Positions 24,111 to 36,611 of a DNA stretch of 64,000 nt are shown here, one piece after another. The notes under the pieces were generated by a model. The model had not been told where the DNA came from. It worked only from the letters and a program-made list of their open reading frames with translations, and made no database searches. Position 1 is the stretch's first letter. Every line of letters starts with the position of its first letter. Origin of the DNA: Blastomyces gilchristii SLH14081 (lineage: Eukaryota; Ascomycota; Eurotiomycetes; Onygenales; Ajellomycetaceae). Location of the stretch: contig NW_003101674.1 of the NCBI RefSeq assembly GCF_000003855.2, positions 1,846,814 to 1,910,813 of the forward strand. The letters run 5' to 3'. The position numbers were made by a program, and so were the translations under genes.

Positions 24111-26014
24111 TCTGAGCTCACTGATTCTACTAGTTTTTTGACTTTCTTACTTCTCTTGACTGTACACACTGTGTGTAATTCTTTGTATCATGATTTTAAT
24201 ATCTATAGTTAAAGAAAACTTAATTTTCAAATGGTTTCAAAGTATCAAAAGGTGTTGAAATACTGCAATTTGTAAACAGTTTTTGTATTCTGGGCTGGAA
24301 TTTTCTGATTTTGCATATCTGAAATTGATAAGTGTATAATAGTTGACTCTATAGATATAGGAAAAACTCTGAGAACTAAAGGTTCTCAGGTAGATGTCAT
24401 AGTCTCTGACTGCATACATCTATAATTGAAGAATAATAATAATAATAATAAAGCAAGCTTAATGCTTATAATATCATGGTTTTCACTCAGAGAATCTCTT
24501 TTTTAGAGAATTCAGTGCTTTAGTAATAGTATTCAAATCTAGATTAATTGTATCTAAGTGTGTGACTTGTATTGTAGAAGTCTGATTATCTATTCTCTGT
24601 TAAAATATACTTGATTACAGTATTTTCTATTACAGTTGACTTACTTATTTTCATATAATCAGAATATTATATACTTTCTTCACTATATCTGACTATGAGA
24701 TTAAGTGTTTTCATTTCACTCTCAACTCAGATGTAAGATTATGAATGAAGATCTATAAATAGAAAGATGTTAAAAGCTCTTCATTCAATATAAGATAGTA
24801 TAAGCTGAAGTGTGTGAAGTATAATATAAGATTACTCACTTATCTACACTCAGTGAAGTGTTTATAATACTTATCTTATATATTCACTTTCTCAAAGTTT
24901 TGTAAGATTTATTTGAAAAACTTATTTCATATTTATAAGAATGAATATCATTCTGAGTCTGTGAGATTCATCTTTTTATCAGTTATTTATAATAACTTCA
25001 CTTTTTCATGTAGAAATGTAACAGATCTTAAGACTTATTAAAATTCTGTTAACTATCTGTCTATAAGTTTGTGTTCAATCTGATAATATAATTATATCTG
25101 ACTTAGCTAGCTGATTGCAGTATCATTTTTTCAGTTATTATTAAAGCTTAATAACTCTGACAGATCTTCTGACTTAATGTATCTCATGTTCAGATTTTCA
25201 TTCTGTACAGTAGTCTCTGATAATGTGTATACTTTTGAAGAGATTGTGAATAATTGTGATAAAATCTTCAGATTCAGTGTAGTTATCTATCTGTGTAAAT
25301 ATTCAATCTCTTACTGCAGATCTAAGATCTGGTTTTCTCTATTCTTATTAATAATAATGATTGTGTCAGTGAAGCTCTTCATAGTGAATACTTAATCTAC
25401 AGTGAATATTAGTTATTGTTTGACTTCTATCTCAGTCTGTCACTGTGTATACAAGATCTTGATTTTATTTAGAATTCTCATATATATACAGAGCTTCAAT
25501 TTCAGTTCAGTAGTCTTAACTGTTTTTCTTACTGCTTTGAGTAAATTCTCTGAGAGATTCTGTATATCTTCTGATTCAGATAGCAGAGAAGAATGTTATT
25601 TATATTAACTAGAAAAGATATTCATTTCAGTGATTTCTTATTAATTGTACAATGTCTATTGTTATATCACTATATTATTATATGATTTCTGTTATTATTA
25701 TATAACTCTGATGATAATCACTCTCTCTTTTTATTCTTCTTTTGAGTAGGGAGTGAACTTCTTTGAATCTGGTTCACTGCTCTCATTCTCTTTCTCACAT
25801 CTCATCTATTCACATACATAACATTCATCTGAGTGTGGAGTTTTCTCTTAATAAGTGAAGCAGTCTCAATCAGATACTCTTTCACTGACTGCTCTTCATA
25901 CACTATCTTTTGAGATGTTTTTAGAATCACACTGATATGATAACTATAAATTGCTTCATAGATAGAATTATCACATTCTGAAGAAGCCTGTGCTTCTCAT
26001 CAGTTTTTAGACAT
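24111..26014 (-). pseudogene. GypB-1 gag relic, zinc knuckle split by a small insert
   Basis: The probable start codon is at 26014, 10 bp inside the 5' LTR. The CCHC knuckle of this copy would lie near 24180-24210 and 24455-24465; the 234-bp insert falls between the first Cys-Phe and the following residues. AT-rich microsatellite sequence near 25670-25690 is the counterpart of those near 4280 and 31280. Stops throughout. Confidence 0.72.
24215..24448. mobile_element. Small unmutated insert, SINE-like, unknown family
   Basis: Comparison with GypB-2, GypB-3 and GypB-4 shows 234 extra bases flanked by TAAAG (24210-24214 and 24449-24453). It ends in a (TAA)n-like tail (24432-24449) and has no terminal inverted repeats. 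It holds GG and CC dinucleotides (ctgggctggaa) in an otherwise depleted region, so it arrived after or escaped mutation. A target duplication plus simple-repeat tail fits a SINE or a truncated non-LTR element. I see no convincing Pol III A and B boxes. The minus-strand frame at 24237-24419 is not recognised. Confidence 0.5.
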
Positions 26015-26023
26015 GCTACTAGA

Positions 26024-26191
26024 TGTGATTCAAAGGTTGCTTGAGTCAGTGTATGATTAGAGGCGTACGCTGGCTTCTTATATACTGTACACTAAATTAA
26101 TTGATGGCCGCTATGGCCTCTTTTACACTTGTAAGCAAGTTCAGAAGCGGCCGCGTTGTTATTCAGTGATTATACGTTCTTCCGAACCACA
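26024..26191 (-). repeat. GypB-1 5' LTR
   Basis: 168 bp; plus strand TGTGATTCAAAGG...CTTCCGAACCACA. It keeps CG-rich segments (aagcggccgcgtt) that the internal part of the element lacks. The palindrome reads GGCGTACGCT, one transition from perfect. AAAAT follows as the target duplication. Confidence 0.88.
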
Positions 26192-26196
26192 AAAAT

Positions 26197-26754
26197 ATTT
26201 CATAATTAATTTTAAATTGATTTTGAATTGATTCTAAATTGATTCTGAATTGATTATAGTTATAAAAATAGATTCAATCTATATATTCAAGTAATTAATA
26301 ATTGATTGAAAATCAGTTGATAATCAATTCAATGTAAATTATATAAATACTTACTTTATTATTAAATTCAAGAATAATTTCAGTATTAAATTAATTTTAA
26401 ATTTATTTTGAATTCATTTTGAATTAATTATTAATTAATTATAGTAATAAAAATAAAATCAATCTATATATTTAAGTAATTAACAATTAATTGAAAATTA
26501 GTTGATAATCAATTCAGTGTAAATTATATAAATACTTACTTTATTATTAAATTCAAGAATAATATCAGTATTAAATTAATTTTAAATTGATTTAAAATTG
26601 ATTGTAGAATTCATGACAAATAATTAAGTAATTTCAAATTATAAGAAAAGATGTATTGAGTCAGGTTAGATAGTAACACAGATCACATTTACAAGATCAG
26701 CTTATATAATGAGATTAAGTGATATACTTAGCAAGGTTAAGTTTTCTACTTTCT
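26197..26754 (+). repeat. Family F element, right part of copy F1
   Basis: Continues copy F1 from 2214. It contains a tandem duplication of about 184 bp (units near 26220-26400 and 26405-26590) that copy F2 has only once. The end, cttagcaaggttaagttttc, is the inverted complement of the family start. Built of GAATTGATT-type AT repeats; no coding frame. Confidence 0.7.
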
Positions 26755-26772
26755 ATGTTAATTTGTATATGC

Positions 26773-27399
26773 AGAAAACTTGATCTTGCTAAGAGTGTCA
26801 CTTGACCTTATTACATAATCATGACTCTGAGCTCATATAATACAGTAATAATCAGTTGATAATTAACTTTCAATCTTTCAATTCATTTATTCACTTAGCT
26901 TATTAACTAGTTAAGGCAAGTGTAGCTGATTTATAATTAATTAAATAAATAGATAAATTCATACAGAATATAAAAAGATATTTTACATCATTTTAAAATA
27001 TATTAATATAAAAATATTTAATAATTGATTTTAAATTGATTCTGAATTGATTCTGAATTGATTGTTAATTAATTATAATAATAAAAATAGATTCAATCTA
27101 TATATTTAAGTAATTAATAATTGATTGAAAATCAGTTGATAATTGATTCAATGTAAATTATATAAATACTTACTTTATTATTAAATTCAAGAATAATTTC
27201 AGTATTAAATTAATTTTGAATTGATTTTGAATTAATTAAGAACTGATTATAGAAATGATGATAAATAATTGAGTAGTTTCAAATTACAAGAAAAGATGTA
27301 TTGAGTGAGATCAGATAGTAACACAGGTTATATTTATAAGATTAGTTTATATAATGAGATTAAGTAATATACTTAGCAAGGTCAAGTTTTCTGCTTTCT
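26773..27399 (+). repeat. Family F element, copy F2
   Basis: Full unit of about 627 bp from AGAAAACTTG to CTGCTTTCT with the same terminal inverted repeats as F1. It is separated from F1 by 18 bases. Confidence 0.7.
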
Positions 27400-27522
27400 A
27401 ACTGAATCTTACTAAGTGTGTCATCTGACCTTGTTATATAATCATGACTCTGACTTCATACAATACAGTAATAATTAGTTAGTAATTAGCTTTCAATGTT
27501 TCAATTCACTTATTCATTTATC
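27400..27522 (+). repeat. Family F element, truncated copy F3
   Basis: Matches the first 120 bp of F1 and F2 (aactgaatcttactaagtg onward) and stops where the inverted copy F4 starts. Confidence 0.6.
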
Positions 27523-27800
27523 AGAAAGTAGAAAACTTGACCTTGCTAAGTGTATTACTTAATCTTGTTATATAAGCTGATCTTGTAAATATAGCCTGTA
27601 TCACTATCTAATCTTACTTAATACATTTTTTCTTATAATTGAATCTACTTAATTATTTATTATTCAATTCTATAATTAATTCTTAATTAATTGTAAAAAT
27701 AATTCTTCTCTCATTATAACTTTTATATATAAAGAAGACTTTACTAATTTTATTAATAATTAATTTAATACTGAAATTATTCTTGAATTTAATAATAATA
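27523..27800 (-). repeat. Family F element, inverted copy F4, cut by GypA-3
   Basis: The reverse complement of the end of F1 (26600-26754) and part of its middle. It stops abruptly at the LTR of GypA-3; the rest should lie beyond the far end of GypA-3, outside the window. Confidence 0.65.
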
Positions 27801-28118
27801 TATAAGAGGTCTACACTGAATAGTTCAGTATAATATTTATAGATCTTATATAACAAAGTGAAAAACATTAGAAAAGAAAAAGAAAGAGAAAGTGCAGAAA
27901 TCAGTATTCAGAGTGAATATTTATACATATACATAATAAAGCTTCAGAATAAAGCTTCAGAATGAAAGAATAGAAGTTTTATAAGTTTTCAGCTGAGAAT
28001 CAGTGATAAAGAATCAGAGCTTCAGCAGAGAATTAATAACCGAGAATTAGAGCCTTGATAGAAATCTGTGAAGTGTAAGAAAATAGTCTATATAATTGAT
28101 TAGATGCAGCTCATCATA
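27801..28118 (-). repeat. GypA-3 3' LTR
   Basis: Plus strand TATAAGAGGTCTAC...GCTCATCATA, the reverse complement of the GypA LTR with both terminal CA/TG pairs mutated to TA. It is slightly longer than 309 bp because of small duplications (AGCTTCAGAAT twice near 27951-27972). The most mutated GypA LTR here. Confidence 0.83.
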
Positions 28119-30769
28119 TTAACTTCTCTCTTTTCTAATTGTGTGTAGTTCTCATGAGTCAAGAGCTGTGATCTCAAATAATATAGAACTTGAAGTTCAG
28201 ATTAAGTGATTATAGCTGACTCATCTTACAAGATATTATTAGCTGTAGCTGTGAAATCTCTTATCAAGAATATTCTTAATCTCTCACTCAAGTTCATTAT
28301 ATTCTTCTACAATTTCTGATAACTGTCAGTCAGAAGTCAGTTGAGAAGAGAATAGATTAATAATAATATAGTGGGGCAAGCTCATGTGAAATATGTTATA
28401 AATCTCTGATAAAGTATTAAAATAATAGTTATAACTGTCTAGAACTTCTATTACTATGTATTTCATATAATGATAATTCAATGTATAAGATGAGTGTGTG
28501 AGCTGTATATTTCTAAGATTCAATTATATAAGATCTGCTATTATATACTGCTCTATGAGATCTTATCAGATATTAGCTTAATCTTCTTAATCTTGATTAG
28601 CACTCATCATGAGGACTTCTGCTCAGTCACAGATATCTTAAAGCTTTATCACTATATTATCAGTGATCTGAATTAAACTGTGAGAATTCAGTGTGAACAT
28701 TGTAATCTTCAGAAGATTCAACACTTTCATGTAATAATTATATATAAGAAAGAATGAGCTACATCTGTTGAGATGATATCTTAACTATTAATAGCAATCT
28801 CTGTGTGTAGAAGAAGATCATGTTAATTATCTTATAAGTAGTTATAGAACTTATAAAGATAATTCTTCATAATCTGAATTATCTATTCTGATATATTATC
28901 AGTTTCCGAGTGATAGATAGTTAACAAATAATATATAATCTTAAGAACTTGACAGATTCTGATTCAGAGAGTGCTTATAAATTAATGACTCTAATTTAAT
29001 ACTATAGATCTCAGTAATTTATATATCTAATAGAATAAGCTCTGTAGAAAAGCTTCAGTGACTTGTTCAGTATTTATCTTATTACAAGATTTCAATATTA
29101 CATCTTTACTCAATTGATTCATGATGATCAGTACATTTCTACAACTCTTGCTCTTAGAGAGATTAATAGTGAAGTCAATTATCATATCTGATCAGATTCT
29201 ATTAGAGATATTAAGTGATTTCAGCAGATCTTTTCTATGATTCTTTCATAAGATGATAAAAGAATAATAATTGCAGTTTCAGATAAAATGTCTGATACTG
29301 TTTCATATCTCAGACTAGTAGAACTCTTGAAAGATCATTTAATATAGTTATTGATAATCTGAATGACTGATCATATAAGAATCATACATCTCTTATATTA
29401 TTCAGATGTGTAAGAGTTCAGAGTAAGAGACTGAGTATTATTTATGAAATTACAGAGTGTTATTATCATTGATTGAGTATTCTGAGATGTCAGCTCTTAT
29501 ATATGATTCTGAGAGAAATTCAGATGCTTCTTATTATACTGCTTCAGTGAGTGTTTGAAGAAGTTCATCAGTTTGAGCTGTTGTATATCATAATTCATTC
29601 AATGTAGATTCAGAAGATGTTCTGATTAGTGAAGTATATATAGTGTTATAAGTGATGTCATTATAGTTAACTAATATTATCAGATTCAAGAGCTGATGTT
29701 CTTGATTCATTCAATGCATATCTATTATATTGAATGATATATCTTACTCTTATTATGAGAGAGCATCTGCTATTAAGTTCTGATTGCTGAGACAGTAGTG
29801 TATTGTGAAATGAAAACAACTTAATAGCTCAGATCATTACATCTGTTATTTGATCAGCTTGTAAGTGATAGTGAAGTGTTTGAGATTCTTATAATCTGTG
29901 ATTATCTCAAACTTGAAGATACTTTGAAGCTCAGAGTCTCATTCTTCTAGATAGTATACTATTGTGAGAAGTTTCATATCATAGATCTCATAGTTGCATT
30001 TAATAAGACTCAACTTCTTAGACATAAAGATGTATAATTGTAAGATATCTTTATTATCATATTATAATATAGCTCTCTTTGTAATGTAGTCAGAGAAGTC
30101 AGCTTTAATAACTGTTTTATAATCAGAGTCAAATGTTATTAACAGAGATGTATTAATGAATATCTTCTTTATCTGTATAAATGCAGCATTGATGTCTACT
30201 GATTATTGAAATAATGAGTTCTTCTTAGTGAGTTCTATAAGTGATCTTGTGATATCTGAGAAGTTTTATATAAATTACTGATAGAAGTTAGTAAATCTGA
30301 TAAAGCTTTGTACATCTTTTACAGTATATACAGCTTTTCATTTAAGAATAATGAAGACTTTCTCAGAATTCATTTGAATTCTCTTGTCAGCTTCTATGAT
30401 AAAACCTAGATATTTTGTACTCTTGACTTTGAAATTACACTTATCAATATCTATTAATAGTTCTGCTTCTTGTAATTATTATAATACTCTTTACATGTGT
30501 TCTTGATATTCTTTTCTGAACTTATCAGTAAAGATGAGAATGTTATTGAGATATACAGATACAAATTCATCAAGAAAATCTTGAAGTGCTCAGTTAATAT
30601 ACATCTGAAATATATTGAAGACATTAGTCAGTGTAAAGAGTGTGACTATTTATTTAAAAAGATTATAATGTGTTTGAAATACTATAAGTTATTCATCTTC
30701 TTTGATGATATGAATCTTATGAAACACAGTGATGACATCTAATTTTATAAATCATTGAGCTTGTTCAAT
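28119..30769 (-). pseudogene. GypA-3 pol, RT to chromodomain part
   Basis: In element order: RT from about 30769 down to 30170 (the Y-L-D region lies near 30535-30560), RNase H near 29740-30150, integrase near 28500-29330, chromodomain near 28140-28310. Minus-strand translation follows GypA-1 residue by residue with TGA at expected Trp and Arg sites. GypB-3 interrupts it at 30770; the missing segment up to 53061 falls in the N gap. Confidence 0.83.
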
Positions 30770-30937
30770 TGTGGTTCGGAAGAACAATACGACCGCCGGA
30801 TGATAACGCGGCCGCTTCCGAACTTGCTTACGAATGTCTAGGGGCCATAGCAGCCACCAATTAATTTAGTGTACAGTATATAAGAAGCCAGTGTACACCT
30901 GTAATCATACACTGACTCAAGCAATCTTTGAATCATA
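30770..30937 (+). repeat. GypB-3 5' LTR
   Basis: 168 bp from TGTGGTTCGGAAG to TTTGAATCATA. Keeps cgaccgccgg and acgcggccgcttccg. TATATAAG at 30877-30884. The first four bases follow TCAAT, the probable target duplication whose partner is in the gap. Confidence 0.88.
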
Positions 30938-30946
30938 TCTGATAGC

Positions 30947-32620
30947 ATGTCTAAAAACTAGTGAGAAGTGCAGGCTTCTTCAGAGTATGATAATTCTGTC
31001 TATGAACCAATTCATAGTTATCATGTCAGTGTGATTCTAGAACATCTCAAAAGATAGTATATGAAGAACAGTGAGTGAAAGAGTATCTGATTGATACTGC
31101 TTTACTTGTTGAGGGAAAACTTCATGCTCAGGTGAATGCCATGTATGTGAATAGATGAGATGTGAGAAAGAGAATGAAAGCAGTGAACAAGATTCAAAGA
31201 AGTTCACTCCCTATCTAAAAGAAGAATAAAAAGAGAGAGGTGGCCACTACCGAAGTTGTATGATGATAAAAGAAATCATATAATAATATAATGATATAGT
31301 GATATAATGATATAGCGATTTAATGATATAGTAATATAATGATAGATATTGTACAATTAATAAGAAATCACTGAAATGAATATCTTCTCTAGTTAATATG
31401 AACAACATTCTTCTCTGCTACCTGAACTGAAAGATATGCAGAACCTCTCAGAGAGTTTACTTGAAGCAGTAAGAAAAGCAGCTGAAATCACTGAACTGAA
31501 ATCAAAGCTCTGTATATGTATGAGAGTTCTAAATGAAATTGAGGCCTTGCATATACAGTGACAGACTGAGGTCGAAGTCAAACAACAATTGATATTTACT
31601 GCAGATTAAGTATTCATGATAAAGAGCTTTGCTGATGCAATTATCATTATTAATAAGAATAGAGAAAACCAGATCTTAGATCTGCAGTGAGAGATTGAAC
31701 ATTTATAGATAACTATAATGAATCTGAAGATTTTATCATAATTGTTCACAATCTCTTCAGAAGTGTACACATCATCAGAGACTACTGTGCAGAATAAGAA
31801 TCTGAATATGAGATACATTAAGCTGAGAGATCTATCAGAGTCATTAAGCTTCAATGACAACTGAAAAAATAATGCTGTAATTAGCTGACTAAGTCAGATA
31901 TGATTATATTATTAAATTGAATATGAACTTACAGACAGATAGTTAACAGAATTTTAACAAGTCTTAAAATCTGCTGCATTTCTATATAAAAAAGTGAAGT
32001 TACTATAAATGACTGATGAAAAGATAAATCTCACAGATCTGAAATGATATTCATTCTCATAAATATGAAATAAGTTTTTCAAATAAATCTTACACAACTT
32101 TGAGAAAGTGAATATATAAGATAAGTGTTATAAATACTTTACTGAGTGTAGATAAGTAAGTGATCTTACATCATACTTTATACACTTCAGTTTATACTAT
32201 CTCATATTGAATAAAGAGCTTTCAATATCTTTCTATTTATAGATCTTTATTCATGATCTTACATCTGAGTTAAGAGTGAAATGAAAATGCTTACTCTTAT
32301 AATCAGACATGATAAAAGAAGCATATAATATTCTCATTATATAGAAATAAGTGAGTCAATTATGACAGAAAATACTGCAATTGAGTATATCTCAGTGAAG
32401 AATAAATAATCAAACTTCTATGATACAAGCTACACACTCAGATATAATGAATCTAGATTTGAATACTATTACTAAAGCACTGAATTCTCTGAAAAAGAAA
32501 TTCTCTGAGTGAAAATCTTGATATTATAAGTATTGAGCTTGCTTTAACTATAGATATCAAAATCATGATATAAAAGATTGCACACAGTGTGTACAGTCAA
32601 GAGAAGTAAGAGAGTTAAAA
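30947..32620 (+). pseudogene. GypB-3 gag relic, uninterrupted
   Basis: Probable start ATG 30947. This is the copy that shows the empty GypA-1 site (near 31495-31515). The zinc knuckle is at 32540-32581: C-F-N-[Y]-R-[Y]-Q-N-H, four residues, C; in GypB-4 the fourth residue is still Cys. A run of ATAATGATATAG-type repeats expands the AT microsatellite at 31262-31345. Stops and frame changes are present. The product would be Gag capsid and nucleocapsid. Confidence 0.78.
31262..31345 (+). repeat. AT-rich microsatellite in GypB-3 gag
   Basis: About 84 bp of ataatataatgatatag-like units; the equivalent in GypB-2 (4268-4310) is about half as long. Length varies between copies. Confidence 0.7.
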
Positions 32621-34360
32621 AACTAGCAGAATCAGTGAGCTCAGAGACACTCACTGATATTCTATGAAAAGTCTTTAAAGTGAAAGAGATATCTGTGTTA
32701 GATAATTCTCTGAATTCTGTAAACACTAAAAGAAAGCAGGCTTCTGAATGAGATGTGAGTGAGAATGATAAAGTAAACACTCATCTCAATATCTTAAGAC
32801 CTGAAATATTAATATATAAGAGACACTTGAATAAGAATTAAGAGATGACTGTAAAAGTGTTAGTGAATACAGAAGCTTCTATATAATATATTAATAATTA
32901 TATAATCTGAAGACTGAAAGAGATTCACTGAGTGAAGAATCTCTGATATATAAGATTATCTGATAACTGATATTTGATATTATCTATAAGAGTAAGAGTT
33001 TCCTTGCACTTCAGAGAATGATCTTGCTATATTTGAGTGTAAGAGCTGCAGAATGTGAAATATGATCTTATTCTCAGACTTGATTGATTTCAAAGATTCA
33101 ATTCACAGATTCAATGATGTACATGTTATATACAGTTAACTGATAAGAAGAAAATGGTTCATATAATTCTATTAACTGATATGAGAAGAATATTCTACAT
33201 CTCTGATATAGAAGAGTTAAATCTGCTTATACATTAATAAGTAAAGAGAATGATTTACAAGATCTCATCTGAAAGCATTCTGTATATCATACAGAACCTG
33301 AAAGCAGAGAGAATCAAGATAAAGAATATATAGAAGAACAAGTGTATGAAGAAGCTTCTGAAGAAGCATGAGAAGATCTTCTGAACAGATCTTTCATCAG
33401 AATTGCTATCAGAATGAGAATTCATACATGAGAATTGAGATTGACACAGAGAATGTGAAACTAGTTAACCAGAATGTGTAACCTCTGTCACAAATGCATC
33501 TTAAAGAACAGAAGTGTCAGATCATAGACCTTCTAGAATATGATCTCATATAATTCTTATCAAGTATGTGAGGCTTTCCAGTTCTATTCATGAAAAAGGC
33601 AGATGAGAAGTAGTGAATGTGTATTGATTATCAAGTATTTAATAAGCTTACAATCAAGAATGAATATTCACTGTTATGAATTTAATAATAGTTGAATATA
33701 ATTGAAAACATCTGATATCTATTAAAGATCAATCTTCTCTCAGAATACTGACAGATTTATATAGATGAACTATCAGTCCTGCAAACTGTGTTTAATATAT
33801 AATGAGAGAAGTTTAAATTCCTGATAATATTATTTAATCTGACAAATGTATCTGTCATCTTTTAAATAATGATGAATATAATTCTTCATAAACAGATTGA
33901 AATCTTATATCTTGTATATCTTAATAACATTCTAGTCTTTTCAAACTTATATAATGAATATCTGAAGCATCTCAATGAAGTGTTTACAACTCTGACAGAG
34001 TATAAGCTCTATATTAAACTAATAAAGTATGTGTTTAGAATAGAAGAGTTGAAGTTTATAGAATATATAGTAAGTAATAACTGTATACATCTCATTTCAG
34101 AGAAATTGAATGTCATAGTGAATTGACTGCAGCTGAGAAATGTACATCATGTATAACAGTTTCTTAAGTTAATCTTATATTACTGCAGATTCATCAAGGA
34201 TTTTATATAAATATCTATATCACTCTCAGATCTCTTAAGAGAAATGAATACAAATCTGTAAAAGAAGAAGTTTTGTTCAATTATCTAAAATACTGTGTGT
34301 GAGAAGACTTTTCTCACACTGAGAAAACATGTAATAATATTCTCAGTCCTTATTCAATCA
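32621..34360 (+). pseudogene. GypB-3 pol, protease and RT part
   Basis: The pol frame is offset from the knuckle as in GypB-2. Protease active site N-T-E-A-S near 32866-32880 (from D-T-G-A-S). RT palm motif Y-L-N-N-I-L-V-F-S from 33917. It ends at the GypA-2 insertion in the RNase H region; the flank AATCA is duplicated at 47809. Stops mainly TGA. Confidence 0.83.
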
Positions 34361-34669
34361 TGTGGCGGGCTGCGCCCGATCAATCATATAGACTATTTCA
34401 TTACACTTCACAGATTCCAATCACTTCATTCTCAAACGCGTACACTCTGATTCTCAGCCTTTCTCAATCGCTGATCCTCGGCTGCTACGAACGCGTGTAT
34501 ATTCTTCCGCCCCGAAGCTCCACCGCGTACACCACCACATACATGTATAAATATCCACCTTGATCACTGATTCTCACACTTTCTCTTTCTTTCCTTCTCT
34601 AATGTTTTTATCTTTGTTATATAAGACCTATCAATATTATACTGATCTATTCAGTGTAGGCCTCTTACA
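34361..34669 (+). repeat. GypA-2 5' LTR
   Basis: 309 bp, TGTGGCGGGC to CTCTTACA, TATAAATA at 34546-34553. Keeps many CGs in the region 34430-34540 (acgaacgcg, caccgcgtac). Confidence 0.92.
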
Positions 34670-34941
34670 CTATAAAAACATTAATCATCTTCTCATTAGA
34701 AATGATTATTCATTGAGAGATATATGAACATGTAATAACATGTAAGAAAGAGAAAACACAGTTAAGTGAACACTGAGTTCTCAGATAGAAGCTTGCTCAC
34801 CAGTCATTCTGACCCTGTAATAAAGATCTTATAAGAGAATATCAGTGAAAGACCTGAGAGTTCTGACACTCAGATATATGAGAATATGATTACATTTCTT
34901 CAGATTTCACAGATATCATACATCTGACAATCAATATAACC

Positions 34942-36108
34942 ATGTCTAATGATAATATGAAACCCTCAAATGTGAGCATAGATGTAATGTCACAGTGACT
35001 CTAAGCAATGTTGAAATTATAACAGCAATAGATAGCAGACATGCATATGACTCAATAACTTCAATATGAAGAGATTCAACAATTAACTCATGTGATTTCA
35101 ACATCTACAGAATTAAATATAAAAGCACTGAAAGAATGCTTGAATACTTCTGCATATTTTAATACTTCTGATCTCACTCTCTACTCATCATGAAGAATGA
35201 AAATGCTCACAAAACTGAGTGTAAATAAAGATGTCATCAGTTCATTAACTAATCAAGATTGATATATCAATGAACAATTGAAAGATTGTATGAAACAGAA
35301 GTTTCATTCATGAATGAAAGCATGTGAATCAGTGTTGCAAACACCTGATAATATCATGAAATATCTTAATATTCTGTTCTAAGACACTGTCATGTAACAG
35401 AAAGCATTAGATTAGTTACAGAGTACTCAACAGAGGAACACTTCTCTTACAACATTCATCTCTGACTTCAACATCAAGATTCTAGAAGCAGGTGATTAAT
35501 CTTAAGAGAATTGAATAAAGATTAGCATGCTCAAGAAGACATTAACTTTTAAACTCTTACAGACTCTTATAAGTGCAGGTGAAGACCAGACTTATAAAGA
35601 CTTCTGCACACAGCTTCAGACAATGAATGACTGTCTTATCAAGCTCAGAAATATACAGAACAGTGACAGAAGATGTTACATCTCAGTGACTTATACACCT
35701 GCACTGAGGAATAACAATGATGCAGATGCCATGAATTGAGTAGACTCAAATGTCTACACATAAGCAAGGATCTCTGCTATCTGAACAGGCTTTCAAGTCC
35801 CTGAGATCACTCCTGAAGAAGTTACTGATTGATGTCAATGTGAAGTGTACATCAACTGTAACTGATCAGGACACATTGCTTTCAACTGCTGATCAATCTA
35901 TGTGTCTTCATACTTGAGAGAAAGATCAGTGCCTTCTTGTTCAAAGAATGAATCAGTATCTGTTCACATCAATCACATTACATTAGAGGAAGATTTGAAA
36001 GATAACTATAAGAATACCTCAGTGAAACAGGGAAAAGATTACCTTCTGTTCAAATTCACAAACAGAAGCTTAAAGAGGTCAGATAACAATAATTTGAAGA
36101 GAAGATAA
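34942..36108 (+). pseudogene. GypA-2 gag with CCHC knuckle
   Basis: ATG 34942 to TAA 36106-36108, 388 codons plus stop, in one frame broken only by point stops. The zinc knuckle at 35848-35889 reads [Y]-I-N-C-N-x-S-G-H-I-A-F-N-C; the first position is Cys in GypA-1. Open pieces survive at 35527-35739 and 35902-36108. The leader 34670-34941 holds nothing else I can support. This is the best copy for defining the gag limits of GypA. Confidence 0.82.
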
Positions 36109-36110
36109 TA

Positions 36111-36611
36111 ATAAATGCAATTCTTGTATCTACTGTGATTGATAACATGTATAATATGAAAGTCATGATAGACAGTGATCTATATTACTATGTAATGATA
36201 AAATCTTCAGTTGTAAGATGTCATAATCTTCAGCATATTTCTTTATCAAAACCTCAACTTCTTGCAGGATTTGATGATTCAAAAGACATTTGTACCTGTT
36301 ATATGATGAAGCTGACCATAGATGTGAGAGAACATCAATGTGAAGATGCCTATGCATATGAAGTTAATAATCTTGATTACAATCTTATATTAGAACTTAC
36401 CTGACTATCTGAACAAGGCATCCTATTAAATACTTGAAAGAGAAGCTTGATATTCTCTAATAATGATAGAATTCACAAAGATGACATTCATAAGACTATT
36501 GATCTGACACAGATCTCTGTTAACATCTATGAAATGCTCAGAAAAAGAAGTCACTGAAAGAATTACTGATAGCAGAATCATGTATCAATCTATTTCATCA
36601 GTCTGATTAAT
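36111..36611 (+). pseudogene. GypA-2 pol, protease part
   Basis: Read in the -1 frame relative to gag. The protease site is D-S-D at 36171-36179 (D-S-G in GypA-3). Open from 36135 to 36404. It stops at the GypC insertion; TTAAT (36607-36611) pairs with TCAAT at 44412-44416. Confidence 0.82.

Larger units (their letters stand above)
2219..26191 (-). mobile_element. GypB-1: Ty3/gypsy retrotransposon, split by nested insertions
   Basis: LTRs lie at 2219-2900 (3' LTR, interrupted by MITE-1) and 26024-26191 (5' LTR). The outer ends are flanked by AAAAT (5 bp), or AAAA if canonical TG...CA ends are assumed. Reading right to left: gag, protease, RT, RNase H, integrase, C-terminal extension, then the pre-LTR block. 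Integrase after RNase H places it in Ty3/gypsy. MITE-2, carrying GypB-2 and GypA-1, sits in the pre-LTR block between 3272 and 18278. A separate 234-bp insert splits the gag zinc knuckle at 24215-24448. With inserts removed it is about 8.2 kb, like GypB-2 and GypB-4. All frames carry many stops, so it is dead. Confidence 0.88.

Noticed and set aside
28326..28523. Minus-strand 65-codon ORF as an independent small gene
   Set aside because: It matches the integrase C-terminal region of GypA pol by position and sequence; a fragment of the relic.
31262..31345. CRISPR-like or satellite array
   Set aside because: The units are short imperfect AT repeats without spacers, at the position of a microsatellite in GypB gag of other copies.
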